Shown one piece after another: positions 1-6,224 of a stretch of DNA of 6,238 nucleotides. This DNA comes from a bacterium (lineage in GTDB: Bacteria; Oederibacteriota; PGYV01; DSBP01). Location of the stretch: contig DSBP01000084.1 of NCBI GenBank assembly GCA_011049465.1, positions 1 through 6,238 of the forward strand, given 5' to 3'. Position numbers and translations under genes: made by a program. The notes beneath the pieces are model-generated. The model was not told where the DNA came from and made no database searches. It saw only the letters and a list, made by a program, of their open reading frames with translations. Each line of letters begins with the position of its first letter. Position 1 is the stretch's first letter.

Positions 1-1
1 G

Positions 2-1018
2 GCAAGAAAAGCGCCTGCAAAGAAAGAGGCATCCGACAAAAAAAGCACGGCTGCAAAACCTAAAAAAACCACAGTAAGGAAAAAATCCGGTATTGTTTCC
101 GAAAAGCCGTCCAAAGTATCGGTTAAAGTTGATGATTCGCAGGAAGAGGCAAAGGTGAGCGCTGCCAAATTTTATCCGGCGCAGATGGAAGAGAAAAACG
201 GAGAAACATACAAACAGAGCCCGGCTGCCGCTGAAAAAGACGAGACAGCAATCCCCGAAAGATATCACGACAATAAAATAGTCCTTATGGCGCGCGATCC
301 TTACTGGTGCTATTCTTACTGGGACATATCTTCGGAGCTTATGAATGAAAAAATAAAGGCCGTGGAAAATGAGGAAAGTTATACGCTGGTTTTAAGGGTT
401 CACGATGTTACTGATGTGGTGTTTAACGGCTCCAACTCCCATAAGCATCAGGATATCACGGTAACAGGAGACGCGAATAACTGGTATATCAATGTGTGGG
501 AGGCGGGAAGAAGTTATATAGTGGAGCTTGGCTTCAGGACAGAGAGCGGAAAATTTATTCTTATAGCGCGTTCAAACACTGTCGGGACTCCGAGAGACAG
601 GGTCTCTGACAAGACAGACGAGGAATGGATGACGGTTGACGAGGATTATGACGAACTGATGAAGGCATCGGGCGGCAGCGGCACGGCAGGCGGCGGTTCC
701 GAAGGTTTTGGGCGCAGTATTGATATTGACCTGTCCTCGGGCGGAGTAAGCAGTTTCAGTTCGCCCGCAGGCGGGGGATTCGGCGAAAAAAAGGGGTTTT
801 TTCTTGTTGCTGATACAGAGCTTATTCTTTACGGAACCACGGAAAAAGACGCGAACCTCAAGGTAAAAGGACAGGCGATAAGGCTGACAGAGGACGGTTC
901 TTTTTCTCTGCGATTCCACCTTCCAAACGGAGTAATGGAGCTTCCCATAGACGCGGTTTCCGCGGACGGCAAAGACGCCATTTCAATTAAAATAACAGTT
1001 GAAAGGAAGACAGAATAA
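2..1018 (+). CDS. DUF4912 domain protein, 5' end outside the window
   Basis: The frame is open from base 2, so the gene begins upstream and the GTG at 155 is probably internal; 338 residues are visible. Visible residues 1-50 or so are Lys/Ala/Ser-rich and look disordered and basic. The DUF4912 domain follows, with the signature LMARDPYWCYSYWDIS (bases 284-331) and a beta-rich stretch to about base 600 ending near VGTPRDRV. An acidic segment (TDEEWMTVDEDYDE) and a Gly/Ser-rich linker (about 665-785) lead to a C-terminal beta module (about 794-1010) containing ELILYG and LTEDGSFSLRFHLPNG, an Ig-like region that often ends DUF4912 proteins. The molecular function of DUF4912 is not established. 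The TAA stop directly abuts the start of the GH57 branching enzyme, so a role with alpha-glucan, perhaps binding or scaffolding, is inferred from context. No signal peptide can be judged because the N-terminus is missing. Confidence 0.88.
   Translation, partial: ARKAPAKKEASDKKSTAAKPKKTTVRKKSGIVSEKPSKVSVKVDDSQEEAKVSAAKFYPAQMEEKNGETYKQSPAAAEKDETAIPERYHDNKIVLMARDPYWCYSYWDISSELMNEKIKAVENEESYTLVLRVHDVTDVVFNGSNSHKHQDITVTGDANNWYINVWEAGRSYIVELGFRTESGKFILIARSNTVGTPRDRVSDKTDEEWMTVDEDYDELMKASGGSGTAGGGSEGFGRSIDIDLSSGGVSSFSSPAGGGFGEKKGFFLVADTELILYGTTEKDANLKVKGQAIRLTEDGSFSLRFHLPNGVMELPIDAVSADGKDAISIKITVERKTE
1002..1009 (+). promoter_or_regulatory. Ribosome binding site deciding the TTG start of the GH57 gene
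   Basis: AAAGGAAG lies inside the last codons of the DUF4912 gene and ends 9 bases before the TTG at 1019. This spacing supports TTG as the real start, since no ATG or GTG lies in frame before the conserved HAHLP motif begins. Confidence 0.6.
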
Positions 1019-2623
1019 TTGCATTCAGCGAAAAGCCCTGACGGCTATCTTGCCCTTGTACTTCACGCGCATCTGCCTTTTGTGCGGCATCCGGAATACA
1101 ACGACCCCATGGAAGAATACTGGCTCTATGAGGCCATTACAGAGACGTATATACCGCTGCTTAATGTGTTTAACAAGCTCATGGAGGACGGCGTTGATTT
1201 CAGGATAACGATGTCCATGACGCCTCCGCTTATTTCCATGCTTCGCGACCCGCTTTTGCAGGAGCGCTACCTCCGCCACATAAACAGGATGATTGAGCTC
1301 ATAGAAAAAGAGGCTGAGAGGACGCGTTTTGAACCCCAGTTTAACCGCACGGCCATAATGTACAGGGAGAAATTTTACAATGCCAGGTATGTATTCGCCG
1401 AAAAATACAACAAAGACATTATTAAGGGGTTTATTCACCTTCAGGACGCGGGAAAGCTTGAAATAATAACGTGCGGAGCGACACACGGGTTTTTTCCTCT
1501 TTCTGTCGAAAAAAACGCGGTTAACGCTCAGGTCAAGACCGCGGTTGACCATTATGCGGAAAATATCGGAAGGCGGCCAAAGGGAATGTGGCTGCCCGAA
1601 TGCGGTTATAACGAAGGCGATGACGCCATACTGAAAAAGCACGGTATAAGGTATTTTGTGGTGGACACACACTCAATACTTTACGGCACGCCGCGGCCCA
1701 AATACGGGATTTTTGCGCCTGTTTACTGCAGGTCAGGCGCGGCCGCTTTTGGCAGGGACACGGAATCGTCCAAGCAGGTGTGGAGCGCGAAAGAAGGATA
1801 TCCCGGGGACGGCAGCTACAGGGAGTTTTACAGGGACATCGGGTATGACCTTGATTACAATTACATAAAGCCTTATATTCACGAGAGCGGGATAAGGATG
1901 AATACAGGCGTTAAGTATTATAAGATAACAGGAAAAGTGGGGCTGTCCGACAAGCAGCCTTATGACCCGCACGCGGCCATGGAAAAAGCGGCGGAGCACG
2001 CCGGTAATTTCATGTTTAACAGGGAAAAGCAGGTTGAGCACCTCAAAAACCTGATGAAGAGGGAGCCTATAATAATCGCGCCGTATGACGCAGAGCTTTT
2101 TGGCCACTGGTGGTATGAGGGGCCGGCATTTCTGGATTTTTTAATCAGAAAAATATTTTATGACCAGAACACGGTAAAACTCACAACACCGGGCGAGTAC
2201 CTCGAAAGATACCCAAAGAACCAGGTTTTGCAGCCCACATATTCAAGCTGGGGTTACAAGGGTTATGCCGAGTACTGGCTCAATGATACAAATGACTGGA
2301 TATATAAGCACCTTCACAGGGCAGCGGAAAAAATGGAGCAGCTTGCCGCCGCTTACAAACACAAGCCCGTAAGCAGCCTTGAGGAAAGGGCGTTAAAGCA
2401 GGCGGCAAGGGAAGTGCTGCTGGCGCAGTCCAGTGACTGGGCTTTTATTATGAAGACACAGACAATGGTTGAGTACGCGGTGAAGAGGACAAAGACGCAC
2501 ATAAACAGGTTCTACAGGCTTTATGATATGATTTGTTCCGGCGGTTTTGACGAGGCGCAGCTTCAGGACATGGAGTGGCGCGATAATATCTTCCCGAATA
2601 TTGACTGGACGGCATACGCTTAG
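1019..2623 (+). CDS. GH57 1,4-alpha-glucan branching enzyme (GH57/DUF1957 type)
   Basis: This 534-residue cytoplasmic enzyme should cut alpha-1,4-glucan and re-attach the piece as an alpha-1,6 branch during glycogen synthesis. Conserved GH57 motifs occur in order: LVLHAHLPFVRHPEY (residues 13-27), GATHGFFP (153-160), WLPECGYNEG (191-200) with E194 as likely nucleophile, YDAELFGHWWYEGP (356-369) with D357 as likely acid/base, and the C-terminal DWAFIM (473-478). W411 and W420 in SSWGYKGYAEYW match the spacing of the paired tryptophans important in archaeal GH57 branching enzymes. Length is close to bacterial and archaeal homologues of roughly 520-560 residues, and there is no signal peptide. 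The TTG start directly follows the upstream TAA with no gap, so translation is probably coupled. The pairing with DUF4912 supports a glycogen role. An amylase or glucanotransferase activity is the main alternative, but the WLPECGY and YDAELFGHWW forms favour branching enzyme. Confidence 0.93.
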   Translation: MHSAKSPDGYLALVLHAHLPFVRHPEYNDPMEEYWLYEAITETYIPLLNVFNKLMEDGVDFRITMSMTPPLISMLRDPLLQERYLRHINRMIELIEKEAERTRFEPQFNRTAIMYREKFYNARYVFAEKYNKDIIKGFIHLQDAGKLEIITCGATHGFFPLSVEKNAVNAQVKTAVDHYAENIGRRPKGMWLPECGYNEGDDAILKKHGIRYFVVDTHSILYGTPRPKYGIFAPVYCRSGAAAFGRDTESSKQVWSAKEGYPGDGSYREFYRDIGYDLDYNYIKPYIHESGIRMNTGVKYYKITGKVGLSDKQPYDPHAAMEKAAEHAGNFMFNREKQVEHLKNLMKREPIIIAPYDAELFGHWWYEGPAFLDFLIRKIFYDQNTVKLTTPGEYLERYPKNQVLQPTYSSWGYKGYAEYWLNDTNDWIYKHLHRAAEKMEQLAAAYKHKPVSSLEERALKQAAREVLLAQSSDWAFIMKTQTMVEYAVKRTKTHINRFYRLYDMICSGGFDEAQLQDMEWRDNIFPNIDWTAYA

Positions 2624-2676
2624 AAAATTTAAATAGCATAGTTTGTATATCCCGGTATTATTCATTGTCTTTATCA

Positions 2677-2705
2677 TTTACAAAACCACAATCTAATTAT
2701 ATAAT
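2677..2705 (+). promoter_or_regulatory. Sigma70-type promoter of the gspE operon
   Basis: The -35 box TTTACA (2677-2682) matches TTGACA at five of six positions. A 17-base spacer leads to a perfect TATAAT -10 box (2700-2705). Transcription would start near 2712, giving a leader of about 20 bases that holds only the ribosome binding site. It lies in the only sizeable gap between genes, so the three downstream genes form a unit separate from the GH57 gene. Confidence 0.75.
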
Positions 2706-2722
2706 AAAATAACTATAAAACC

Positions 2723-2727
2723 GGAGG
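2723..2727 (+). promoter_or_regulatory. Ribosome binding site of gspE; bears on a tandem ATG start
   Basis: GGAGG is followed by CGG and then two adjacent ATG codons (2731 and 2734). The first ATG is 3 bases from the motif and the second is 6, so the second has the more usual spacing. The choice changes the protein by one Met only. Confidence 0.75.
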
Positions 2728-2730
2728 CGG

Positions 2731-4434
2731 ATGATGGCGGCAAATATCTGGCAAAAGCTTGTTGCTGACGGGTATATCACCGAAGAGATGCTTGAAAAGG
2801 CAAAGGCAATGCGCGGGCAGAATAAATCAGGGATAGGGTTTAACCTCGCCCTTTTGGGCGCTGATGAGGAAGACATAGCAAAGCAGGTGGCGGCTTTTTA
2901 CGGGACAGAATACATTGACCTGCTTTCCGTGGAGGTGCCTGCCGACGCGCTTACGCTTATAACAAGGGCAAAGGCAGAGGCGTTGTGCCTGTTCCCGCTT
3001 AAAAGAGACGGCAACAGCGCCTATTTTGCGGCCGCTGACCCGCTCAGTCCCGAGGTCTCGGCCTTTGTAAAAGAACTCAAATTTCAGGCCGGCATCACGG
3101 CTGAAGTGGGTGTTTCGCCGGAATCCTTCATTAAGCTCGCCATAGACCAGGCCCTGCCAAAAGAGGATAAGAGCCAGATGGCAGAGACATTAAAAAACCT
3201 TGGCAGCGAGGGGATGGACCTTGAGGTGCTGAAAGACGCGCCACAGACAGAGGACAGCGAGTCTGTTGACGAGGCGCCTGTTATTAAGATGTGCAACTCG
3301 CTTATAGCCGACGCGGTTGAGAAGCAGGCAAGCGATATTCATATTGAACCATTTGAGAAGACAATAAAAATCAGATACAGGATTGACGGGTCCCTCATAG
3401 AGCAGCCTTCGCCGCCCGTTAATTACAAGCGCGCCGTTACATCAAGGTTCAAGGTTATGGCGAGGCTTGACATAATTGAGAAGAGAAAACCGCAGGACGG
3501 AAGGATAAAGATTAAGGTAAAGGAAAAGACAATAGACCTCAGGGTATCAACCCTGCCTGTTGTGTGGGGGGAAAAGATTGTAATGCGTATCCTTGACCAG
3601 TCAAACCTGCAGCTCGACCTTACCAAGCTGGGTTTTGAGCCCGACGAACTCTCCAAGTTTGAAAAGGCAATTAACAGCCCTTACGGAATAATGCTGGTAA
3701 CGGGGCCCACGGGAAGCGGAAAAACCACAACGCTCTACTCGGCGCTTTCCACGATAAACAGCCCTGATGTGAATATAATGACAGCAGAGGATCCTGTCGA
3801 GTATAACCTGCCCAACATCAACCAGGTCCAGATAAACCCCGAGGCTGACCTTACCTTCGCGGGCGCGCTCCGTTCATTCCTGCGGCAGGACCCTGACGTT
3901 ATAATGGTCGGCGAAATCAGGGACCAGGAGACGGCCGAGATTTCGATTAAAGCCGCGCTGACCGGGCACCTTGTTATTTCCACGCTTCACACAAACGACG
4001 CGCCCACAACAATAAGCAGGCTCGCTGATATGGGTATTCAGCCTTTTTACATAGGCTCGGCCGTCATAATGGTTGTGGCTCAAAGGCTTGTGAGAAAAAT
4101 ATGCGCCGAGTGCAAAAAGGAATTTGCCTATGAACCGGCGCTTTTAAAACAGGTGGGGATAACGGACGCTGAAATGTCCTCGATAAAATTCATGAAAGGC
4201 GAGGGCTGTTCAGCGTGCAATAACACCGGATACAGGGGGCGCGTGGCAATTTACGAGATAATGCCTGTTGATGAGGCGCTTAAAAAAGCCATTATGCAGG
4301 GTTCAAACGCCACGGTTATCAAGGAAACCGCGGTAAAGGGAGGATTAAGGACGCTCAGGGAGACAGCTCTTCTTAAACTGAAGGCAGGGCTGACTACGCC
4401 TGAGGAAGTAATGTCCGTTACTATGGGCGAGTAA
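2731..4434 (+). CDS. gspE: GspE/PilB-family type II secretion or type IV pilus assembly ATPase
   Basis: This 567-residue protein should be the hexameric cytoplasmic ATPase that powers pseudopilus or type IV pilus assembly at the inner membrane. Residues 1 to about 140 form a GspE N-terminal (MshEN-like) domain. The N2 and ATPase domains then show KQASDIHIEPFE (198-209), IKIRYRIDG (212-220), Walker A GPTGSGKT (325-332, K331), Asp box TAEDPVEY (351-358), Walker B DPDVIMVGEIRD (387-398, E395) and His box TGHLVISTLHTND (411-423). A zinc module has CAEC (458-461) and CSAC (493-496), typical of assembly ATPases rather than PilT retraction ATPases. The length is normal and every catalytic motif is intact. 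No pilC, pilT, pilin or gspF gene lies in the window, so type II secretion cannot be separated from type IV pilus use. The stop overlaps the next start (TAATG), coupling it to the DUF2905 gene. Confidence 0.95.
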   Translation: MMAANIWQKLVADGYITEEMLEKAKAMRGQNKSGIGFNLALLGADEEDIAKQVAAFYGTEYIDLLSVEVPADALTLITRAKAEALCLFPLKRDGNSAYFAAADPLSPEVSAFVKELKFQAGITAEVGVSPESFIKLAIDQALPKEDKSQMAETLKNLGSEGMDLEVLKDAPQTEDSESVDEAPVIKMCNSLIADAVEKQASDIHIEPFEKTIKIRYRIDGSLIEQPSPPVNYKRAVTSRFKVMARLDIIEKRKPQDGRIKIKVKEKTIDLRVSTLPVVWGEKIVMRILDQSNLQLDLTKLGFEPDELSKFEKAINSPYGIMLVTGPTGSGKTTTLYSALSTINSPDVNIMTAEDPVEYNLPNINQVQINPEADLTFAGALRSFLRQDPDVIMVGEIRDQETAEISIKAALTGHLVISTLHTNDAPTTISRLADMGIQPFYIGSAVIMVVAQRLVRKICAECKKEFAYEPALLKQVGITDAEMSSIKFMKGEGCSACNNTGYRGRVAIYEIMPVDEALKKAIMQGSNATVIKETAVKGGLRTLRETALLKLKAGLTTPEEVMSVTMGE

Positions 4435-4649
4435 TGGGGCCGCATATAGGGAAGTTCATGATTGTTGCGGGCATTACCCTGCTTGTATTGGGAGTTATAC
4501 TCACGTTTGCGAAAAACTTTCCGCTCGGCAGGCTGCCGGGAGACATACACATACAGCGTGAGAATTTCAGCTTCTTTTTCCCTGTGACAACATCAATAAT
4601 AATCAGCGTTATTCTTACGCTCGTGTTTTTCTTTCTGGGGAAGCGATGA
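4434..4649 (+). CDS. DUF2905 family small membrane protein
   Basis: This 71-residue protein matches the usual size and layout of DUF2905. One hydrophobic helix (about residues 8-26) leads to the conserved loop GRLPGDIHIQRENFSFFFP (32-50), and a second helix follows (about 51-68), ending in GKR. The molecular function of the family is unknown, and it is expected in the cytoplasmic membrane. The ATG shares one base with the gspE stop (TAATG), and its own TGA overlaps the next ATG by four bases, so it is translationally coupled on both sides. An in-frame ATG at 4458 has a better upstream site (AGGG at 4448-4451) and would still keep both helices. I prefer 4434 because the residues before the first helix (HIGKFM) look like the usual family start. 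From general knowledge, DUF2905 is often found beside SpoIID-domain genes, as here. Confidence 0.88.
   Translation: MGPHIGKFMIVAGITLLVLGVILTFAKNFPLGRLPGDIHIQRENFSFFFPVTTSIIISVILTLVFFFLGKR
4637..4643 (+). promoter_or_regulatory. Ribosome binding site of the SpoIID-domain gene
   Basis: GGGGAAG lies in the last codons of the DUF2905 gene, just before the ATG at 4646. A second in-frame ATG at 4658 has GAGG (4648-4651) six bases upstream and is a competing start. Starting at 4646 keeps the Arg-Lys pair that a signal peptide needs, so 4646 is preferred. Confidence 0.45.
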
Positions 4650-5878
4650 GGAAAAATATGCCTGCCTGCGCCATTGTGTTTTTGCCCGCGGCGGTTTCAT
4701 TGTTTTTCTTCTCCTCCTGCGTATCAATGAAGGAGAGGTACACAAAAGGCATGGGGCCGCCCGTGATTGTGTCGCAGGAAAGGAAAAAAACAGATGAAAC
4801 GCACCGGGAGGATAAAAAACCGGCGCGTTCGCTTAATGATCTGGGGCTCAGGGTTCTTGTCACAAAAACAACGGGAAAGGTTGTGCTGAAATCGTCAAAA
4901 CAGATAAAGCCCGTTAATAACGCGGAGGTTGCGCCTGCGGGGACAATGGAAATAAGTTTTTCCGCGGGTTCAATGTTTGTCAACGGCAGCCGCGTGCACG
5001 CGGGTTCTGTTGAGTTTGAAGCCGGAGATTTTATGGAAACGGGAGGCAGGAAATACAGGGGCGGTTTTCTGGCGGTAAATACAGGGTCAGTGGTGTTGCT
5101 GATAAATAAAGTTCCGCTGAGGTGTTATCTTTACGGAGTCCTGCCGTCAGAAGTGCCGCCCGGCTGGCACAGGGAATTTTTAAAGGCGCAGGCTGTCGCG
5201 GCGCGGACATTCGCGTTATATAACAGGCTGAAGGGAAAAACCCCCGAATATGACCTTGATTCAACGGTCATGTCTCAGGTTTACAAGGGTTATACGATAG
5301 AGGATCCCAGGACAAACGAGGCGGTTGACGCTACTGAGGGAGAGATACTGACATATAAGAATGAACCGATACAGGCATTTTTTCATGCCAACAGCGGGGG
5401 ACGGACAGCAACTTCAGAGGAGGTGTGGGGAGGAAAGCTTGATTATCTGAAGAGCGTACCTGATGAGCACGGAAGTTCCGGCAGGCATTACAGGTGGTTC
5501 GCGGAAGTAAAACGGACAGTTATAAAAGAGGCAATGGAAAAGGCAGGGATAAGGCCGGGCGAGATTTATGACATCAATGTCATTGATAAGACAGGAAGCA
5601 ACAGGGTAAACACGCTGAGGGTTTACGGAAGCGGAGGCTCGTTTACGGTCAGGGCAAAGGATTTAAGGATGAATGTGGGGCCCGACATAATCAGGTCAAC
5701 TAATTTTACGGCCTCGCAAAAGGGGGATTCAATACTCTTTGAGGGATATGGCTGGGGGCATGGCGTGGGGCTCTCGCAGGACGGCGGCAACGGCATGGCG
5801 CAAAGGGGGATGGATTATAAATCCATATTGAGGCATTTTTATAGGGGAGCGGAGATAAAAAAAGCAAGGCTGCAGTAA
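4646..5878 (+). CDS. SpoIID/LytB-domain lipoprotein, probable peptidoglycan lytic enzyme
   Basis: This 410-residue protein begins with a signal peptide: basic MRKN, a hydrophobic core (about 6-22), then FSSC with C25 as probable lipidated Cys. The lipobox is imperfect, with Phe at -3. Residues 30-65 are charged and linker-like. The SpoIID core includes LYGVLPSEVP (162-171), where E169 fits the catalytic Glu of SpoIID lytic transglycosylases, then KAQAVAARTFAL (180-191) and FFHANSGGRT (245-254) with H247 at a conserved position. The C-terminal signature is GYGWGHGVGLSQ (367-378) followed by GMAQRGMDYKSILRHFYRGAEI. SpoIID cuts glycan strands stripped of stem peptides during Bacillus and Clostridium engulfment. 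In non-sporulating bacteria the domain probably serves wall remodelling, which is the inference here. The start overlaps the DUF2905 stop (ATGA), so it is the last gene of the gspE operon. An amidase-enhancer (LytB-like) role is the alternative. Confidence 0.92.
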   Translation: MRKNMPACAIVFLPAAVSLFFFSSCVSMKERYTKGMGPPVIVSQERKKTDETHREDKKPARSLNDLGLRVLVTKTTGKVVLKSSKQIKPVNNAEVAPAGTMEISFSAGSMFVNGSRVHAGSVEFEAGDFMETGGRKYRGGFLAVNTGSVVLLINKVPLRCYLYGVLPSEVPPGWHREFLKAQAVAARTFALYNRLKGKTPEYDLDSTVMSQVYKGYTIEDPRTNEAVDATEGEILTYKNEPIQAFFHANSGGRTATSEEVWGGKLDYLKSVPDEHGSSGRHYRWFAEVKRTVIKEAMEKAGIRPGEIYDINVIDKTGSNRVNTLRVYGSGGSFTVRAKDLRMNVGPDIIRSTNFTASQKGDSILFEGYGWGHGVGLSQDGGNGMAQRGMDYKSILRHFYRGAEIKKARLQ

Positions 5879-5917
5879 AGCCTCCGCGTTAAACCGCAGA
5901 TTAAAAATTTAAATTGT

Positions 5918-5940
5918 CTTTGTTGGGGCAAAGGTTTTTT
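5918..5940 (+). terminator. Probable intrinsic terminator of the gspE operon
   Basis: CTTTG (5918-5922), a TTGGGG loop and CAAAG (5929-5933) form a 5-bp stem, extendable by G-T pairs, followed by G and six Ts (5935-5940). The stem is short and AT-rich, so strength is uncertain, but the T run and its place about 40 bases after the SpoIID stop fit a terminator. Confidence 0.55.
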
Positions 5941-5965
5941 AGCAGCCGACAAAAGACATGGGTGT

Positions 5966-5993
5966 AAATATGAAAATATCAAATATAAAATAT
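5966..5993. repeat. AT-rich short tandem repeat, four AAATAT units
   Basis: AAATAT occurs at 5966, 5974, 5981 and 5988, a period of 8, 7 and 7 bases, with only one G and one C in the 28 bases. It sits between the operon terminator and the inverted-repeat region. On the minus strand it reads as T-rich blocks directly after a GC-rich hairpin. Confidence 0.6.
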
Positions 5994-6024
5994 AAAATTG
6001 CCCCACCCGAGGTGGGCCGGGGCA
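5985..6024 (-). terminator. GC-rich hairpin with T-rich tail, terminator-like on the minus strand
   Basis: CCCACC (6002-6007) pairs with GGTGGG (6011-6016) around a CGA loop. An alternative outer pairing joins GCCCC (6000-6004) with GGGGC (6019-6023). Read on the minus strand, the stem is followed by GCAATTTTATATTTTATA, a T-rich but interrupted tail. It would suit a transcript entering from the right and converging on the + strand operon. No gene that would produce such a transcript is visible in the window. Confidence 0.4.
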
Positions 6025-6224
6025 GGCAGCGGAGAAATTTCGCCGATTTACATCGGCGGTGAGCCCGGTCAGATGCAGACTCGTGAATGTACGCGATTAG
6101 GCTTGCGTGGGTTTTAGTGCGGTTTGAATGATGATGTGCTTTGATGTTTGGGATGGCGTTGAATAGCGCGCAACACAGACGCGCCCTGAGTTCTCGACGA
6201 AATTTTCCACTGCCTACCCCGTCC
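6015..6224. repeat. 210-base region bounded by a long imperfect inverted repeat
   Basis: The left arm (6015-6046) and the reverse complement of the right arm (6194-6224) align with 27 identities over 31 paired positions and one single-base gap. Shared blocks are CGGGG, AGGCAG and AAATTTCG. The roughly 147 bases between the arms hold no recognisable gene. The arms resemble terminal inverted repeats of a small non-autonomous element, or the two sides of a long RNA stem. No target-site duplication is evident next to the arms. The repeat may extend weakly outward, and because only 14 bases remain to the right, the outer boundary cannot be fixed. Confidence 0.7.
6041..6058. repeat. Perfect 7-bp hairpin at the inner edge of the left repeat arm
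   Basis: CGCCGAT (6041-6047) pairs with ATCGGCG (6052-6058) around a TTAC loop. It shares bases 6041-6046 with the left arm of the long inverted repeat, so the two pairings exclude each other. Confidence 0.6.

Noticed and set aside
155..157. GTG as the start of the DUF4912 gene
   Set aside because: The frame is open back to the left edge with a coherent Lys-rich translation and no clear ribosome site before 155, so the true start is most likely upstream of the window.
1025..1672. Long minus-strand open frame inside the GH57 gene
   Set aside because: It is the antisense shadow of a strongly conserved enzyme; the translation shows no family motif and no ribosome site was seen.
2624..2634. AAAATTTAAAT after the GH57 stop, repeated exactly at 5904-5914 after the SpoIID gene
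   Set aside because: An 11-base AT-only match between two AT-rich intergenic stretches is plausible by chance; two copies are not enough to call a signal.
5883..5899. Possible hairpin CTCCGCG/CGCAG just after the SpoIID stop
   Set aside because: The stem is only 3 bp plus 2 bp across a bulge and no T run follows; the hairpin at 5918-5940 is the better terminator.
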